Source of the DNA: Styela clava | Taxonomy: Eukaryota; Chordata; Ascidiacea; Stolidobranchia; Styelidae | Assembly: GCF_964204865.1 (NCBI RefSeq) | Contig: NC_135251.1 | Coordinates: 18,290,001 to 18,354,000 of the forward strand | Direction: 5' to 3' | DNA length: 64,000 nt | In this document: in pieces, positions 38,501-52,103 of the stretch | Layout of the letters: the number at the start of each line of letters is the position of its first letter | Position numbering within the stretch: position 1 is the stretch's first letter | The notes under the pieces: generated by a model | What the model saw: only the letters and a program-made list of their open reading frames with translations | Told to the model about the DNA's origin: nothing | Database searches by the model: none | Translations under genes and position numbers: made by a program

Positions 38501-41500
38501 TTTCACGGCACTTGCTCATGCTTTCAACGTACCCAGATTGCATGAATTAGGTGAAATCTTATTGAAGTTTTGCAAATCTCATATTTGGTTCTCGTGTCGA
38601 TAGGTGTATTATCACACATGGTTGGATATAGGTCGAGCTTCCATAGATCCGGAACCAAAAATGCTTACCACGGTAAACGTGTTGTTCCAAGTACATTCGA
38701 GTATAATGTAACACAATATGTAATAAGTATTCGTATATCGTCACGCTAATAACCGAATTGCGTAAGTCATTTTTGGCGGTTTGGAGTTTTTCATGATATA
38801 GGTATTTATGTTATGCTGCGGACCTGTCTGTTAACTCAGATTTTATTTTAAGAATTCCGAAACCCATAAAAATAGAGATTTTGTATGATATGCAAATTTG
38901 TTCAATTGTTTCGTCATAATGAATTATCATTGTTAACGCAGGACTATTGTGAGGCCACAAAGGCAAAATAACCTCGGCGAAGGGTTTTCGAGTTTTTGCA
39001 TCTCAGATTCTAGCTTAGCGCTTATAAATTTCAATTTATACTACAGTATGGACCTTTCCCCGAGCATCGACTTCCTTGTTTACATCGTGACATTGGCCAA
39101 TCAGCAAGATGCAAAAAGTGACGTAACAATGCCCCCTTTTCGCATTCGCTCAGACACTTTTCTCACTCAGACACATTTTCAAGCGTGGTTGTAAACATTA
39201 CCTCGTTTTCGCGATTTTGAACTCTATTCGTTAGTTTTCAGTTGTGTTTAGGAAACTTAAATATAAATCAGATAATTCAATGATCACACTGTCTTCCTAG
39301 GAGCTTTAATTTAATTGCAGTAATAAAAATTAGTGTAAAAATAGCTGTGATAGACTAGCCTGAAATTCTTTACCGGTACTTTTAAAAAACAGATTGTTGT
39401 ATGCGATGAATCATAATGATGGTTTGAAACACATACCCCATTTTACAGGCGCCAACTCGCAAAAGTACTCTTAAAATAGCCCTGAAAATTTTGCAATGGT
39501 AGAGTATAGGGAGAATTTTCCGGTGGTCAAAGGTCGGGGAAAGGTCCATAGGAAGGCGTGCACTTGTGATATTCACTGTCTGAGTCCAATTCACCTTGGT
39601 TGGCTTTTACATAAGAGTAAATTGCTGTTTTATTCTTTATATTTACCTTTAGTCTTATTTCGGTGGATGTGCAGAGCGTGTTATATTGATGAAATATATA
39701 TTTTTAAACATAAAAAATAATGTAATTGAAACAGATTGGCTATTTTGGGGATTAGACATATATACTACGAATTACATCCGTTTTTAGATTGTTTGGTTTC
39801 CAGGACAGGTACATTGTTGTAAAATTGCGTATGTCCCCGCGTACATACATTCAAAGAAGGTCATGCGTTTCACGAGATCGGCGAACCGGTTAGCATTACT
39901 AAAAAAACAAGAGAGCTATGCTCAAATATATGGACACGTAGAGTCACATAATTTTGATGACGTCATAGCGAAAAAAAAAGGAATAGCCTTCTGGAGAAAA
40001 TGTTTATCTTTAACCACTAAAAATTTCAAAGCAATTGGTCCAGTATTCGAAGAGAAAAGCGACTTTTAAAAACGTGTCAAGCGGTACTGAGTTAGCAGTC
40101 AGGCAGCATCTTACCTGTACACTGTAGGCCATATACGGTAATTGATCACAGAACAGTTGTTCCCTTGCAAATTTTATGTTGTTTACACTTTAGGACAGAT
40201 AATTGATCACAGAACAATTCTTCCCTTTCAAATTTTATGTTGTTTCCAGTAGACTCTCATCAAAATAAACAAATATAGTAGGCTACAAGTGCTACAACGC
40301 TTGCATTACTGCACTGGTAGGACCGTGAAAGAATAAGTTACGGTAATTTCATTGTGGTAAGACACCGGTACCGGCACTAGTACCAGTATCGTACTTACGT
40401 ACTGAGCTACCAGTACCGGTTAGCAGTCAGCCAGCATCTTACCTGTACACTGTAGGCCATATACGGTAATTGATCACAGAACAGTTGTTCCCTTGCAAAT
40501 TTTATGTTGTTTACACTTTAGGACAGATAATTGATCACAGAACAATTCTTCCCTTTCAAATTTTATGTTGTTTCCAGTAGACTCTCATCAAAATAAACAA
40601 ATATAGTAGGCTACAAGTGCTACAACGCTTGCATTACTGCACTGGTAGGACCGTGAAAGAATAAGTTACGGTAATTTCATTGTGGTAAGACACCGGTACC
40701 GGCACTAGTACCAGTATCGTACTTACGTACTGAGCTACCAGTACCGGTACCGAACCTGTAGGTCTGATATTCCGTTCCGCATACGATAGGCTATAAAACT
40801 TGCATTGCAGCATTAGTAATACCGCGGAAGGAATGAGTCAATTTCACTGCGTTACGGTACCTGTATGGCAACTTACCAGTACCGACCTACAGTAGCTGTA
40901 GTACTGAGCAAGACAATCGATCGCGAAACCGCTTGAAATAAGTGTAAAACAGTGTTCCCATGAGTAAAAATAAATACCGCGAAATTTTGTATGAAATATC
41001 ATATCTCATAGGATTCATATACAATTTAAGAATAAACAAAAGTAATAGCCTTCTAGCGAAAAAATTAATCTTTCACCACTGAAAATTTCAAAGCAATTGG
41101 TCCAGTATTCGAAGAGAAAAGCGACTTTTTAAAAACGTGTCAAAGAACAAGAACAAGAACAACAACAACATAATATTGAAACGATCGTTATGTCCACTAC
41201 GTGTCCAATAACTTTTGTAACAATACCGGCTGATAAATATGACATTTGTGTGATGAAACCGGCTGACAAAAATTTTGAATCCCACCACTGCATATAACGT
41301 ACGATATGAGAGACTCGATCCTATATTGAATATCGATTCTATTTCATTTTACGACTTTCTTTGCGACTAGAGTTGAGTCTATTACTATTGAATGTTTGAT
41401 TACTGGTATTTCACCTCTACGCAATTAAACATGATACTTGGTACTTATGCTATGTTTCATGATCTTTTGTTTAGAAAAATCAAGATGCATATAACGACGA

Positions 41501-44500
41501 AAAACGAAAGAGCTATAACACACAATATATTTGGTTACATACGTGGAGAGGTAGAGCCAGGTATGATATTACTGGAGTCCAGGTAAACATAGAATCGGAT
41601 TACCAATTAATCAACAAAGTATTTATTCACTATATGACTATATACCGTAGATGGCGGATTACGCACATCTACATCAGGGAAGACACTTGCTGCTACCCCA
41701 GCATTAGAGTAAAGCAGTGCTATACCAACACAGGTCAGAGCAATAGCCTCCCACTTCATCAATCTACCAAGCTTCACCGGGTCGTTAGTCTGCGATAATC
41801 CCTGTCCACAAAAGAAAATTTGAAACAGAATTGCTTCAATGAATTTTCCGAAGTTGCAATGAAATTGCAATTGTTGCAATGTAGTGTAAAAGACAATTGA
41901 CACACGTTGCATATAATCATACATAGCATTCTAGCGAGAAAGAAATATCGACTATAACCAGAATCAAAACCAATACAGTAGTTACAAATGTGATATCTGT
42001 AAAAAGTTTCCAAGTTATTTGGCCAATCCCCAAATTGGAGAAAGAATCGTGGATAGGCAAGGTATCGTTGTATTAAAATCGCTCATTGTTTCGCATATAG
42101 AATTGCGATAGAATAACTACAAGTGATTTTAAGTGATTCAAAACTTACATCATGTTGACATTGAGATTCCATGAATAAAATACTATTGATATTGTTGAGC
42201 ACAGTTGATAAGTTGTTTGAAGTAAGTTGGTTAGCCAAAGAATGGTTTACCAAAGAATGCTCGAAAACATAGGAAATTCTATGCTTTATATTCATTTGTG
42301 AGATGATAAATTTGTCCTTGAGGTCAACTCTTTTTATGGACTTTTTAAAAACTATACCGATTAAATTGTACCAATTTTTAGGTAGGTCGAACCAGATTTC
42401 GGATACGACAAATGTTCAGTGTCTTTTTGACGTTCAGAATACGTCCGCATAGCGGACCGTTATTCAGATATCAAGTACTATTTGAAATGAACAAATAAGA
42501 CCCCAAACATTAAAACAGATCGAAACTAGTCTTTGTAATATTTTTGTATATTCTGACAACAATTTGATAAACATACGTCATAATAATCAAGCGATACGGG
42601 ATGAAACACGTCAACCCGTCCGTCTTCCTTGCTTTAATTACTTCGTAATTAACGAAAGTCAATACCAATATGCAGTGTTTGGCCTTTCAATTGCTAAGAC
42701 ACTATACAGCAAAGTATCTATAAAATTCAAAACTTTTATAGTGACACCACCTGTTTTGATACATGCATCTTAATGATATTCAAGAGATCAAGCGTAGATG
42801 TGAATAGCGTACAGCGTCGTTTGTCAAAAAAGTGGAAAATTTAAAATACCCTGAATATCCAATCACTTTATTTAGAAAACCAAATATTTACAATTTTCAG
42901 TTGTTCTTGGAATATTTCATGCAGTGGTAAACTTAATAAATAGAGATTCGACCATACAGAAAGACAACTTTCGCCAAATCAATTATGATTACATGTAAAA
43001 ATGTATTTCTTGCAGATCGTTACGTCTTGATTGGGAATCACAGAGATGCTTGGGTTTTTGGAGCGATGGATCCATCATCTGGCACTGCAGCTCAACTGGA
43101 AATTGGCCGTTCTATTGGGGTAGCTGTTAAAAAGGGTTGGAGACCACGAAGAACAATTGTGTTATGTAACTGGGGTGCGGAAGAATACGGAGTTATAGGC
43201 TCTACAGAATGGGTGGAAGTAAGCCAATAATTTTTCATAGCATACGTCTTCTACATAACGAAAGGTAATGAAAAAATTCAGGCACTATTTTACGGGATAA
43301 GTCTGCTTTTTGGACGGATGTATCCGTGTCAGATGACCATATCAAGCTAAATGGCGTTCGCTGTGCTATATTGTGTTCTTTTTCAGGAGTTTCAAAAACT
43401 ACTCTCATCCAGGAGCGTCGCGTATTTGAATATTGACACCGCAGTGCAAGGAAATTATACGTTGAGGATGGGAGCAGGCCCGCATCTCAATGAATTGATA
43501 TTTAATTCAGCAAAGTTTATTGAGACACCCCACGACAGCGAAATTGGTGATGGTCGTAACACAATGTACGAAACTTGGGCGGATCGCAGCCCTAAAGACT
43601 CTGCAGACCCGAACAGTCTTCCATTGTGAGTATGCCCATTTTGGTATGATCCTGCATACTCTTCGCATGATATCAATTTTATTCACCTTTCTTGTTTTTT
43701 TTTAAATTCCCCTATCATTCCCTATTTTTCCGTCTTTATATATCATACCATTTCTATCTTATTATTTTAACATAATTTCAGAATATCAACGCTTGGATCT
43801 GGGAGCGACTACATGGCCTTCATACAAATTACCGGAATACCATCAGTGCATATTCGTTATTACTACGATACAGTAAGTTCTTCCATGCAATGTAATTTTA
43901 GACTAACAATATAAAATTTATCTATGTATATTTCAGGTGTTCTTTATAAATAGATCTTTTTTATTTTAACATTAAACATAAGATATCATTGTATTTAGAA
44001 TATTGACGCATTTTGCTGAGAAGCAGGCTTGAAAACTCACCGTTAATTTTATTGATTACCCCGCGCGAGACACAAGTTTGCAACCCATAAATTATTACGT
44101 GCAAAAATATAAGCGGTATCTTTGCTGTTACATGTTAGTCCACGTCACCACTGGTCAGCTTGAAAACGCAAAAATGTGATATTTGAGAAAACACACCGGC
44201 CACGTTTCAAGATAAAAAAAAATTAGTAATTATCAAGTTAAGGTTAGTAGCGATTCGAAAATTTGAATTTCTACGAAAATCTGTATTCCTAACCCTAACC
44301 GGAACTGGATAATTACCTATTGTTTTATTCAGAGCGGTGGCGGGGGTGTTATTTTGGCTGGCGCTTCCCACAAAAGATCCAAGGGAATAAAAATACCACA
44401 ATATACTTCCTATTGAATTCAGTGTCAATACTGCTATGTGCGATGCAGTTTGGACTACTAAATCGAAGTGAAATAGCAATGCTCAAATATATGGACACGC

Positions 44501-47500
44501 AGAACAATTCCCCAAAAATCATATGCGGTGACTTACCAGTACCTGTATAAACAAAGCACGACATCACGGCAATCTAACAGACAAAATCTCGGTGGTCGCA
44601 AATTGGTTGACAAAGATATTATCGACGTATTGGAAATGCGCACCCCCCCTATTCCCCCTCGTTTAAATGTAAAAACGCGAAACCTTCAAAGATGGTTAAA
44701 AGAAACACAACTCTACCCACCTGCCAAGTTTCATTATTTTATCTCCTATATTTGTATGGATTTTCAAGGTTTTGACAGCTACGAGTTAGTTCAGTGTCAC
44801 CGCGCTGTATTACGGTACCAGAACTTCTCTATCTTTAAAAACATTGGGCTTCTAATTGCATTTCTGACCGTCATATATTTTAATAAGAACACGGTTATTT
44901 CGAACAAAACTCATCAAATTATAAACAAAGCACCACATCACAGCAATCAAACAGACAAAAACACGGTGGTCGCAAATTGGTTGGTTGGTTACCCCAGGGT
45001 GCTTCAAGGTTGCTAGGTTGAAGGACCGCAAAAGCTTTTGAGGAGGTCTCGCGGGCCGCAAGTCGGAGAAACCCCTAAAGTGATCGAAATATCGCTAGTT
45101 TACTCAGTTCAAATTTAATAAAGAACGAGAGTTTACCGTTCTAATCAGACTATTATTATGTTGCATGGGTGGCGTTCTTTTGAAGAAGATTTATAAAACC
45201 TTCAGTTATTTTAAAGTTAATTCCCGAGAATTACCGTTGTATTTTGCGCATCTCGCGTTGTCGCTTCAAATTATTTTCTTCCGTGACAGATATTACGGTA
45301 CTTGAAATCAAAACAGACACTGTGTAATGGGCAAGGAAATACGTTTCCGCCGTGTTTTCCTCATGTCACATTTCTTGCGACACTCATTTTATTACGAATT
45401 GTTATATTGAGTAATTTAAAAACTTGCAGCGTGAGCAAGCTTAGTGCCATCGTCAAATACCAACCAAGTCCGTCTAAATTGGTATTTCGGGACCTAGCTA
45501 AAAAATGGATTGCGCGGCGTTAAGTTGGTTCTGCGTTTCGTCACTACTATCAGATGGCCGACCTTTGAAAACAGAGGAGTGTTTTTACTAAAATAAAGGC
45601 ACAAAGCGTCAGAAAAAGGGTTTGAATCTCGGGATCCCAACCCCAGTTGAAATAGCAAAAAAAAACTCAAAAACGTTCCTCCATTAGATACAAATATACG
45701 CTAAAATTAATCTGTGAGCCGCACGGAATGTATCAGCATGACAGGGTTTAGACCACCCTGGTCTACCTTGTCAAAAAACTCCCGACTTCGCTAACCACTA
45801 GATCGTTGAAATGCGACCGTGGAACCGCCACATAGTGGAAATAGTTCCTTGGTCCAATTGTTGAAAAGAAAAGAAATATTTTTAAAAAGAAAAATGCAGC
45901 AACAAGGAGAATACTAGGAAGGAAAAACAACAACAAATTAAGAAAACGATTCATAGATCCATTTCGTGTCCAATAAATGAGTCCCAGTGTTTATTTTTAA
46001 TAAAGAAGGTTAATATATACTAGTATAATAGATACTTGAAGACGAAAAATAAGCGAATATTTTGAAGTTTTAGTCGTCTGGTGAATTCGTAATATTTTAA
46101 TAAACATCGATAAACTATATAAAATTCTGCTCTAAAATTTCTGTGGTGCCCCTCTTTGCTTGGTGCCCTAAGCACGTGCTTATATTGTTTAATGGTTAAC
46201 CCGGCGCTGGGTCTACCGTACCTTTAGCATCACCGCCATTCACCGGTAACCTCGAAAAACTTGCGATTTGCAACGACTTTCAGAATCCGCCGTCACGCCA
46301 ACGTTCAATGTCACGTGATCAAAAAGAGGAGTGCCTGCATATGCGTCCGCAGAACGTTCAGTGACGTCATAGCAAACAAAAACAAATCTCACCGAGCTAA
46401 CAGAAATATTTGAAATAGATAAAAGTAATAGCCTTCTGGAGAAAGATTTCATATTTAACCACTAAAAATTTCAAAGCACTCGGTCCAGTGATCAAAGAGA
46501 AAAGCGGTTTTTTAATATTTCCACTAGTGTCCAAACAAAGAACAACAAGAACAACAAGAACAACAAGAACAACAAGAACAACATAACAACAAAACGATCG
46601 TTATGTCCACTAAATGTGTCCAATAATAGGCTGTGCTACGACGAGAACTAGTACAGTTCGTTTTCAACACTCTAACTAAACTCTAACCCACACTCACAAT
46701 TTATTTTCAGTCAATTGGAATTCGATCATATCCTGTTTACCACTCAGTGTATGAAACATTTGACCTCGTGAAGGATATCGTAGATCCAGACTTCAGAATC
46801 ACGAAATCAGTTGCTCAGCTGACTGCTGAAATTGCTTGGAGACTCATTGACAATCCTGTCTTACCTCTAAATTGCGTGGATTACGCTGCTAGATTATGGG
46901 AAGACAAAGATATTTTTGTGCAGGCTTATGGACAATTGATGTCAGATAACGGGATCAATTTAAGTAAGTTGTATTAGGTTTGATCCAAGTCTTAAAGTCA
47001 AAATACTAACTCGGGGACACTATAAAGTTGGAGGTTGCACTTGAAGTCACTAATATCGTTAACTTGACACACGAGTAGATAGAGTCTTTATAATACAGAA
47101 TGAACCAAAAATTTTTTAATTCAATTTAGAATAATATAACTAACCATAATTGATCTTGTTATACATCTTGTAGTATGAAATATCAAAACATCTACTATTT
47201 CAGATGAATTTGATTACGCACTGCAAAATTTTTCATCTGCTGCAGAAGACATGCAAACAAGGGTAAAAAACGTGAATATCGCAAAGTTAGTTGAAACTAG
47301 TTATTTTGTTCTTTTATTTCCAAGTCATCAAAAATTTGAATAGTTAATCGCGTTATTTTATATATTCAGTTAGTGTATTTGAAGATGAAGTAATGTAGTC
47401 TTTCAGATTTTTAATTTGCATTCATTCTGGATTTTTGAATTTTGCAAATTACATTGAACAAGCTTAAATAATATAGTGGATTTAGTTCTTTTTTTAAACA

Positions 47501-48997
47501 AAAAAAGAAATGAAATAAAACAAATATTAAATGGTGCCTCTCCCTAAACGGAGTGGTTTAGCGTCTTGAAACGTAATCACTCAACAATATATTCATAAGC
47601 ATTCTTTTTCTACTCTTCCACTAGCAAGTAACATTATTCACTTTCGTTTAGTGATATCGAACTCCGAGCTATAAATGATCAGTTGATGCAGCTGGAACGA
47701 GCATTTATTGATATGAATGGAATAGGAAACAGAACTAATGTGAGGTAACATATCATAACTTTTTCGTCTTTTTCGTAGTATATGTTCATTCTCTAGTTCC
47801 ACATATTCATCCTTGTTTGCTGATCATCACAATACACCATGAATGTGTTTGCGCGAATCTGTGCAAGCCCTCTGATTCCCACAACTGGTTCTAATGCACT
47901 ACAACTCTTCCTTGTGAATTGACTCCTTCTTTCTATTCATGTACCTAAGAATTGTTTTACTTGAAATTAAATTTTCATATACTGCATTCAACTTACTTAG
48001 TTATATTCAAGGCATGTGATATACGCACCGAGTCTGCACGATACATACGCAAGTTCTGCGTTTCCGGGTTTGGTTGATTCATTGTTTGATATTGATTCCG
48101 ATCCCGACCCAGAAAAAAGATGGAGAGAGGTATGATATAACAGATACTATTAAAATTAATGAGGATTGATGTGGGTTAAATTAGGAAAAATGTTATATTA
48201 TTGAAGAAGCTAGTAAGGATTTGGTTCCAATACTATTTGTTTTTTAATATTTTTTTGAAACGCATTTTCATACGGCTTTTTTTTTACATATGTTAGCATA
48301 TGCTTACGAAATATAACTAACTACTCGTGCGAATATTTCCATTCAGATCGATAATGCACGACGGTCACCGGCGACATGCCGGAACCCTCGTTTCCGCGGC
48401 AGCAAATGAAATCGTTTCCTATCATTTTAAGGGCTCCTGTGGGTATTAAAATGAAAATACAGCATTAATATAAAAAAATTCGCTTCTGCTCCAAAATGAC
48501 AGTTCTTGAATTGAAAAATAAACTCTGATTGCTAACGTAATATATAGCTAACGCCGACAGTATACTATATACTGCCCGAAACTCCGCAAATGCGGCTGTT
48601 ATCTGGTATAGGACACCATATCCAAATTAGGATTTTCATTGACAGCTTTGAGAGTTTTACAAAATCCTTGACCAAAATCGAAATATCTTCGAATTTGATT
48701 AAATTGAGGTCATATTTAGGTGCATCGTTGATGATTTATTTTTAACATATTTTCAAACTAATTTATAGAATATTATAATGAGTTATCATAGCCATGTATA
48801 TCAAAATAAGGTTATGCAAAGTACAGCGTGGTCTTTTCTCATATCGTCCGGCACAAATAATCTCTGAATCTTGATTTTGATATTACTTTTACTCATTGTA
48901 GGTTAGACGCCAATACTCCATTCTTCTCTTCCATATCGGTTCAGCTGCCTCCACATTGAGGGACGTCGTTCCGGTCAAAGGATATTCAAATTATTAA
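35578..48997 (+). CDS. FOLH1-like: Glutamate carboxypeptidase II / NAALADase homologue
   Basis: Fifteen exons: 35578-35774, 35906-36084, 36283-36392, 36698-36823, 37536-37715, 38139-38328, 41475-41560, 43016-43218, 43387-43625, 43782-43872, 46711-46963, 47204-47285, 47652-47744, 48012-48129 and 48902-48997, giving about 747 aa (human: 750). Residues 6-25 anchor a type II membrane protein; the M28 peptidase part faces outward. The two-zinc site is complete: His in NHRDAW, Asp in AMDPSSG, the GAEEYG pair (general base and ligand), Asp in LNID, and His in YPVYHSVYE. The transferrin-receptor-like dimerisation domain ends in GYSNY. In the family these enzymes cleave C-terminal glutamate from N-acetylaspartylglutamate or folate polyglutamate. 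Oddity: the exon 4-exon 5 junction lacks one base for frame with canonical sites, so a microexon or sequence error is likely. FOLH1, NAALAD2 and NAALADL1 cannot be told apart here. Confidence 0.93.
39901..40080 (+). repeat. SINE-like family, copy A (lacks tail)
   Basis: The head gctatgctcaaatatatgg is followed by gatgacgtcatagc, which holds a full CRE palindrome TGACGTCA at 39958-39965. Then come atagccttctggagaaa, the core aaaatttcaaagcaattgg, and agagaaaagcgac. The (AAC/AAG)-rich tail seen in other copies is missing. Confidence 0.8.
40092..40748. repeat. 328-bp tandem duplication, nearly perfect
   Basis: Positions 40092-40419 and 40420-40747 match base for base, with one difference noticed (caggcagc against cagccagc). 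Each unit contains two ~60-bp subrepeats starting taattgatcacagaaca. Each ends in a palindrome-rich run of accggtaccgg, actagtaccagta and gtacttacgtac. The motif family runs on weakly to about 40915. Confidence 0.92.
41031..41211 (+). repeat. SINE-like family, copy B (5' truncated)
   Basis: Begins at agtaatagccttctagcg, has the core aaaatttcaaagcaattgg, then an (AAGAAC)/(AAC) tail. It ends cgatcgttatgtccac and gtgtccaataa. Confidence 0.8.
41561..43015. other. Intron 7 of the carboxypeptidase gene
   Basis: 1.45 kb. No repeat family or coding segment was recognised. Confidence 0.4.
44547..44983. repeat. 63-bp direct repeat pair, 374 bp apart
   Basis: Copies at 44547-44609 and 44921-44983 share ataaacaaagcac, acatcac, gcaatc, aacagacaaaa and ggtggtcgcaaattggttg, with a few substitutions. 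The element they belong to is unknown. Confidence 0.85.
45848..45976 (+). repeat. SINE-like family, copy E (3' part)
   Basis: Starts within the ttggtccaattg core and has a (CAACAA) tail. It ends catttcgtgtccaataa, as copies B, C and D do. Confidence 0.7.
46335..46626 (+). repeat. SINE-like family, copy C (near full length)
   Basis: Degenerate head, then gtgacgtcatagc with an intact TGACGTCA at 46362-46369. Then agtaatagccttctggag, the core aaaatttcaaagcac, and a clean (AACAACAAG) tail of about five units. It ends cgatcgttatgtccac and gtgtccaataa, 85 bases upstream of exon 11. Confidence 0.85.
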
Positions 48998-49124
48998 GAA
49001 TTACATGTATCATTTACTTTAATCATTTTGCAATCAAAATTATTTCGATTAAAATAATGGAATAATAATTTTATGAGAATGCATTAAAGAAACTTACGTC
49101 CTTAGATTGATCATGAAGACATGA

Positions 49125-49130
49125 AATAAA
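49125..49130 (+). terminator. Poly(A) signal of the carboxypeptidase gene
   Basis: AATAAA, 128 bases after the TAA at 48995-48997. Confidence 0.6.
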
Positions 49131-50954
49131 GACTACATTCGCAAAAGGCCGTATAATTTTGTTTAATTTCTTTCTCGTGCATTACGTATTTTGTAAATAT
49201 TTGATAATCATTCACTTCCATATACAAATAGCCCGAGTGCTTTTTTATGAAAAAATATACCTTAGCGACAGCGATGCAAATAAATATTTATGGTACCTAA
49301 ATAACGTAAGTACGGGATTCGAAAAAAAAATATTGTTTTTTCGATTAACCCTTGTAAACTGATACATCCTGCAACTGCTGACACCCAATTCCAAATTTAT
49401 ACCACCTTCAAACCACTAATATAACGAGATTGGGAATAAGGTAATGAAAAACAGCCTTCTATATCGGAATCATACATTGTCCAAGCATTTACGTCCACAC
49501 CCACCCCGTATATATAAATAAATTGAAATAAGATCTTCGATTTAAAATTGATGATTCAAGAGATGAATAAAAGTATATATTATTCATATCGGCGTTTACC
49601 AACCTTCACATACCCTCGCAGTCTGTTAACATTAAATAAAATGACTTCGCGCAACGGTAACAAAATATTGAAATGAGTGAAACGGAAAGTATTAACTTGT
49701 GTTTGAGCAACATAATTCATATTTTAGCATAAACTAGGACAGCTTAAAAAACACGACACATCAAAAAACAGCTCAAACCACAAATGGTCAATTAGACTCA
49801 TATATACAATTTTACATTCACGTGGAAGGTGAACATTGGCGCGAAATTTTAAAATATTTGAACTTACGTTTCACACGAAGGATATAAAAGATAGTACAAT
49901 TTTTTCAACGAGCAATATTCTAATTTGTTGTATAAATATGATGATACTTACGTAACACTGTTCATTTTTTATGCGATGAGAAGTCTATTTCAACTAAATC
50001 AAGTATGCCTAGATTTATTTAGTATCCAAGAGATTTAACAAAACGCTTTCGTGACGCAACTGAACCTGAAAAGTGTGATTATTCGCCAGCCAAAACACCG
50101 TTGGGCAATCTATACCATCATACTTTCCAAACCCCTAATTGATCGACTAGAGGGAAACCGCCTAAACTAGCATAGTAGTTTAGTCTTTTCGGTAACCAAT
50201 CGCTTACGATGACAGAAAAAAAAAAAAAATTCGCGTCCGGTGAAGAAAATAACTTTGTGAACCTCCAGAGGTCCGAGTACCAGAGCTTGGGAACTACTGA
50301 TCGAAGAATTGTAATGCTAATAAAATTATTTGATACAAAGATCGTTTTTCTAAACTGCTCTTGTTGTTCTTGTAAAGAATGTTCTTGTTAATTAAAAATC
50401 ACTTCCCCAACACCTAATGGATCAATCGACTTCAATATTTAAATTATTTATATTTAATATTTAATTTTCCTTTGAGTTCTATTGGACACATTATTTCACC
50501 CCAAATTCTTCTATTTTATTTTTATTGAAGAGAAACAGTATTTTTTTCGTCGCGCTTGGCCAGTCTTTTTTGTCAACTCGGTGCTGTAAGGTCTCATTCG
50601 GACTATATTTGAACATTGTTCTTTCATTTATTAAAAATTGCAAGAGATCAAGAACAACGACGCATAGGTTCACTTTGTGTTCATTGAACAATAGATGTGA
50701 CATGAAACGAACATGGCAGGCAGTCAAGGAGATTGTCGTTAAACAGTAACAAAGCAACTCACCAGTACCAGGACTAACACTCGGATATGGTTTTGTACCT
50801 ACAGCAATGAGCTTAAATATATATTCATAAAACATTGAGAGAAATTTATTCACTGCTGATTAAAAGAAAATTGCAGACATAATTCTGAAAGGTTAGGCAT
50901 ATTTCCATATGCCAAAAACATCCAGTTTGAGATGATTAATCAAGCACGCTAGAC

Positions 50955-52103
50955 CAGGGGTCGGCAACCCCTGGCACGCGTGCCCGTTGTGGCACGCGAG
51001 AGGATTTCTCCATGTCAAGCCACGATATTTAGTTTCGTAGTACGACAAACATTCTACAATTGAACAAAAAATAACAAATTGACAAATACATTGAAAAAAC
51101 ATGCAATATTTATCTGCAATCGACGAGAGGCCGAAATCTGTACCTAAAATCGGTGTAGATAAGCGGTGCAGTCGATCATCCACCTCCTTCAAAATTTTTG
51201 GAAAACTGAAAAAGTCGCAAATACCACAGAATTGAAATTCGCTGAGAGTTATTATACGATCAATCGAAACTAAATACAATTAGGCATGTTTATCTCATGT
51301 TTTTACACCGAAAGATTAGGTGGTATTTCAGACTGATAGTGTTTATATTTTGACGCAAGAAGACGTAACCGCGAGTTACGTTTGACACAAAGATCAATAT
51401 AGAAGAAAGTTTTAGATTCTCCTATAGCTCTCATGAAATGAATATTTTACTGGAGAGGTATACGATATTGGTAGACGATTCTTGGCCTTTCTAACGAACG
51501 AGCGCGTAATCGCGGCGACTGTTTCATAAGGGAATGGAAATTTTCGGTTTTGAAACACCCCCTTTCGAAAATCCTGACTGCGCGCTTGGCTGATTTTCAT
51601 CATTTCACCGTGAGCTACATGTAGCCCTAACAAAAACGATCGGGTCAGGGCATAATTTCATTCCAATTTTCCTTATTTCCGTTCTATTACAATTTTCGAA
51701 ACTAGCCAAATGACTCTTGTAGTATTTGTACCTGAAATTATGGCCTAACCCTAACCTGGTACAAACACTACGTTCCGGTGTCCGCCATCATGGTGCACAG
51801 ACTACGGGAGTACCAAAATTAATTTTATCTCCTTTAGTATTTGGCTACAAAAATAATCGCGAGTGGCCTTAATACCTATTAAGTCGTCCAAAGACAGGTC
51901 TGATGTAGAAATGCCGTATGCCGAAAACTCTCGTATGCTAGTTTCCATGCACGTTATCCAATAAAATGAATTTGTTTCTCATCCGCTTACTATTCAAATC
52001 GGGTAGTTGTCTATGCAAACCATACACATAAAAATGTTTGGCACGTGAAGGTGCTCATTTTTCATAAACTGGCACGCTGAGTTCAAAAAGTTGCCGACCC
52101 CTG
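50955..52103. mobile_element. Non-autonomous hAT DNA transposon, 1.15 kb
   Basis: It begins CAGGGGTCGGCAAC and ends GTTGCCGACCCCTG, a perfect 14-bp terminal inverted repeat. It is flanked by cgctagac (50947-50954) and cgctagat (52104-52111), an 8-bp target duplication with one mismatch. GGCACGC subterminal motifs lie at both ends. These are hAT hallmarks. A minus-strand frame at 51279-50893 crosses the left end and does not look like a transposase. Confidence 0.92.

Larger units (their letters stand above)
38329..41474. other. Intron 6 of the carboxypeptidase gene, repeat-rich
   Basis: 3.1 kb. Contains SINE-like copies at 39901-40080 and 41031-41211 and the 328-bp tandem duplication between them. 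The left half shows nothing recognisable. Confidence 0.6.
43873..46710. other. Intron 10 of the carboxypeptidase gene, repeat-rich
   Basis: 2.8 kb. Holds a 63-bp direct repeat pair, a SINE-like head remnant near 44478-44500, and SINE-like copies at 45848-45976 and 46335-46626. A 162-codon frame at 44528-45016 spans both direct repeats and is taken as chance. Confidence 0.6.

Noticed and set aside
44528..45016. 162-codon frame in carboxypeptidase intron 10
   Set aside because: Both ends consist of the 63-bp direct repeat; no family match or splice context.
45550..45640. tRNA-Leu-like phrases (agatggccgac, then gggtttgaatctc)
   Set aside because: The spacing is too long, and no acceptor or anticodon stem forms; at most a decayed fragment.
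46510..46590. AACAACAAG short repeats considered as a CRISPR-like or microsatellite locus
   Set aside because: They are the tail of a SINE-like copy; there are no spacers, and the DNA is animal.
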